Of a stretch of DNA of 64,000 nt, positions 62,956 to 64,000 are shown piece by piece; the stretch's first letter is position 1, and every line of letters begins with the position of its first letter. The notes under the pieces were generated by a model. It had not been told where the DNA came from. It saw only the letters and a program-made list of their open reading frames with translations, and searched no databases. This stretch comes from Klugiella xanthotipulae (GTDB taxonomy: Bacteria; Actinomycetota; Actinomycetes; Actinomycetales; Microbacteriaceae), in the NCBI RefSeq assembly GCF_006716695.1, contig NZ_VFPN01000003.1, positions 248,001-312,000 of the forward strand. The letters run 5' to 3'. A program made the translations under genes and the position numbers.

Positions 62956-63577
62956 CGCCGAGAACATTTGGCGGCTCACCCGTGATCATTTTGCGCTCAG
63001 CCTCCCCCCGATTGTGCTGGGGCTCGTGTTCTCGTTACCCCTCGGCTGGCTCGCTCACCGATACCGTTGGTCGCGCGGGGCGCTGTTGACAGTCAGCGGG
63101 CTACTCTATACGATCCCTTCGCTGCCCCTTTTCGTTATCCTCCCGGTCCTGATCGGCACCAAGATTCTTGACCCGATCAACGTCGTGATTGCGCTCACCC
63201 TGTACGCGGTTGCCTTACTTCTGCGCACAGTGACAGAGGCATTTGATTCCGTGTCCCCTGAGGTGCGGCAATCTTCGCTGGCCGTCGGATTCTCGCCATT
63301 GCAACGGGTCACTCGTGTGGAGTTGCCCCTCGCCCTCCCGATTGTGGTTGCGGGTTTGCGTGTGGTTTCGGCCAGCACCGTGAGTCTCGTGAGCGTTGGA
63401 TCGTTGATCGGGGTCTCAAGCCTCGGTGACCTCTTTACGAGCGGGTTTCAGCGCGATTTTCCCACTGAGATCATGGTGGGCATCGGAGGCACGATCCTCA
63501 TCGCTGGCCTCCTTGATCTGCTCATCGTCCTGGGCGGTCGCTGGTGTACTCCCTGGATGCGGCCGGCTCGCTCATGA
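62936..63577 (+). CDS. Osmoprotectant ABC transporter permease (OpuCB-like)
   Basis: A 213-residue permease with five to six membrane helices and the EAA-type loop SVSPEVRQSSLAVGFSPLQR, the contact to the ATPase. The region YTIPSLPLFVILPVLIGT is typical of OpuBB/OpuCB proteins. The GTG at 62936 has AAGGAGG 9 nt upstream and lies inside the ATPase gene. The stop overlaps the next start by 4 bp (ATGA). Confidence 0.88.
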   Translation: MEWIFANAENIWRLTRDHFALSLPPIVLGLVFSLPLGWLAHRYRWSRGALLTVSGLLYTIPSLPLFVILPVLIGTKILDPINVVIALTLYAVALLLRTVTEAFDSVSPEVRQSSLAVGFSPLQRVTRVELPLALPIVVAGLRVVSASTVSLVSVGSLIGVSSLGDLFTSGFQRDFPTEIMVGIGGTILIAGLLDLLIVLGGRWCTPWMRPARS

Positions 63578-64000
63578 ACTATCTCTGGGACTCTATCCTC
63601 TGGATCTTCACCCCGGCACACCTGAGCGGACCCACCGGTGTCTGGGCTCGCCTGGGGGAGCATCTTTTCTATTCGGGTCTCAGCGTGCTGTGTGCGGCTG
63701 TCATTGCGACCCCGCTCGGCCTTTTTATCGGCCACACGGGCAGAGGTCGGGCGCTTGTCATCTGGCTCACCGGGGCGCTTCGTGCTCTTCCTACCCTGGG
63801 CTTGGTGACCCTCCTGGCTTTGCTTTTGGGCCTGGGCCTACTCGCGCCTCTCCTCGCCCTCACCGTGTTAGCGATTCCGCCGCTCCTCGCCGGTGCCTAT
63901 GCGGGGGTGGAGTCGGTAGACCCTGCTGCGAGCGGGGCCGCACGCGCCGTCGGGATGACAGAGTGGCAGATTCTCACCAGGGTTGAGGTCCCACTTGCCT
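63574..64000 (+). CDS. Second osmoprotectant ABC transporter permease (partial)
   Basis: ATG at 63574 (MNYLWDSILWIFTPAHLSG) opens a frame that runs off the right edge after 142 codons. It contains membrane helices, LRALPTLGLVTLLALLLGL and the start of an EAA loop (AARAVGMTEWQILTRVEVPL), as in OpuCD. It overlaps the first permease as ATGA. A substrate-binding protein gene is expected just beyond the window. Confidence 0.88.
   Translation, partial: MNYLWDSILWIFTPAHLSGPTGVWARLGEHLFYSGLSVLCAAVIATPLGLFIGHTGRGRALVIWLTGALRALPTLGLVTLLALLLGLGLLAPLLALTVLAIPPLLAGAYAGVESVDPAASGAARAVGMTEWQILTRVEVPLA

Overview
The window reads as chromosome of a moderately GC-rich actinobacterium, most likely a member of the Microbacteriaceae. 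The reasons are the gene order (folC-DUF4233-ndk, rne-rplU-rpmA-obgE-proB-proA-nadD-rsfS, comEA-comEC-holA/rpsT-lepA-hemW-hrcA-dnaJ-rsmE, HIT-phoH-ybeY-corC-era-leuA, recO-uppS-dusB-dgt-dnaG), the frequent GTG starts, a MurE without the meso-diaminopimelate motif, and a CIRCE box in front of hrcA. The genus is not decided by anything I can see. No insertion sequence, prophage, integrase or CRISPR array was recognised. This is mainly housekeeping sequence, so the interest lies in the regulatory DNA.

Layout. 1-11.7 kb: folate, nucleotide, RNase E/G, ribosomal proteins L21 and L27, Obg, proline synthesis, NAD synthesis and ribosome silencing, closed by tRNA-Ala(GGC). 11.9-17 kb: a heterodimeric ABC exporter and an MFS transporter. 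17.2-21.1 kb: a methyltransferase converging on a class IV aminotransferase that is divergent from pabB (p-aminobenzoate/folate branch). 21.2-28.4 kb: leuS, comEA-comEC, holA and rpsT. 28.6-35.2 kb: a broken YchJ-like gene, lepA, a DUF1990 gene, hemW and the heat-shock pair hrcA-dnaJ. 35.3-46.5 kb: rsmE, murE, HIT, phoH, ybeY, corC-like, era, leuA, a TRIC-like channel, recO and uppS. 46.5-52 kb: dusB, dgt, dnaG, an orphan ABC ATPase and tRNA-Asn(GTT). 52-64 kb is more accessory: OsmC and ACT proteins, a winged-helix regulator, a cation exchanger under a manganese-type riboswitch, a large LuxR/LAL regulator, a structured non-coding stretch, DedA, an S4 protein, an Eis-like acetyltransferase and the start of an osmoprotectant ABC operon that runs off the right edge.

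Three regulatory observations stand out. (1) Eleven starts in this window have a TANNNT -10 hexamer exactly 6 nt before an ATG or GTG, so leaderless transcription seems pervasive, and dnaG, uppS, holA and proA are among them. (2) leuA is preceded by a short, itself apparently leaderless, reading frame with three consecutive Leu codons whose end forms one arm of a 10-bp hairpin: a leucine attenuator. (3) The CaCA-type exchanger at 54.2 kb is preceded by the conserved ends of a yybP-ykoY (Mn2+) riboswitch whose closing stem shares bases with an intrinsic terminator, which points to manganese export. The least explained segment is 58.40-58.72 kb, which carries a promoter-like hexamer, at least five local hairpins and a terminator-like hairpin but no convincing gene.
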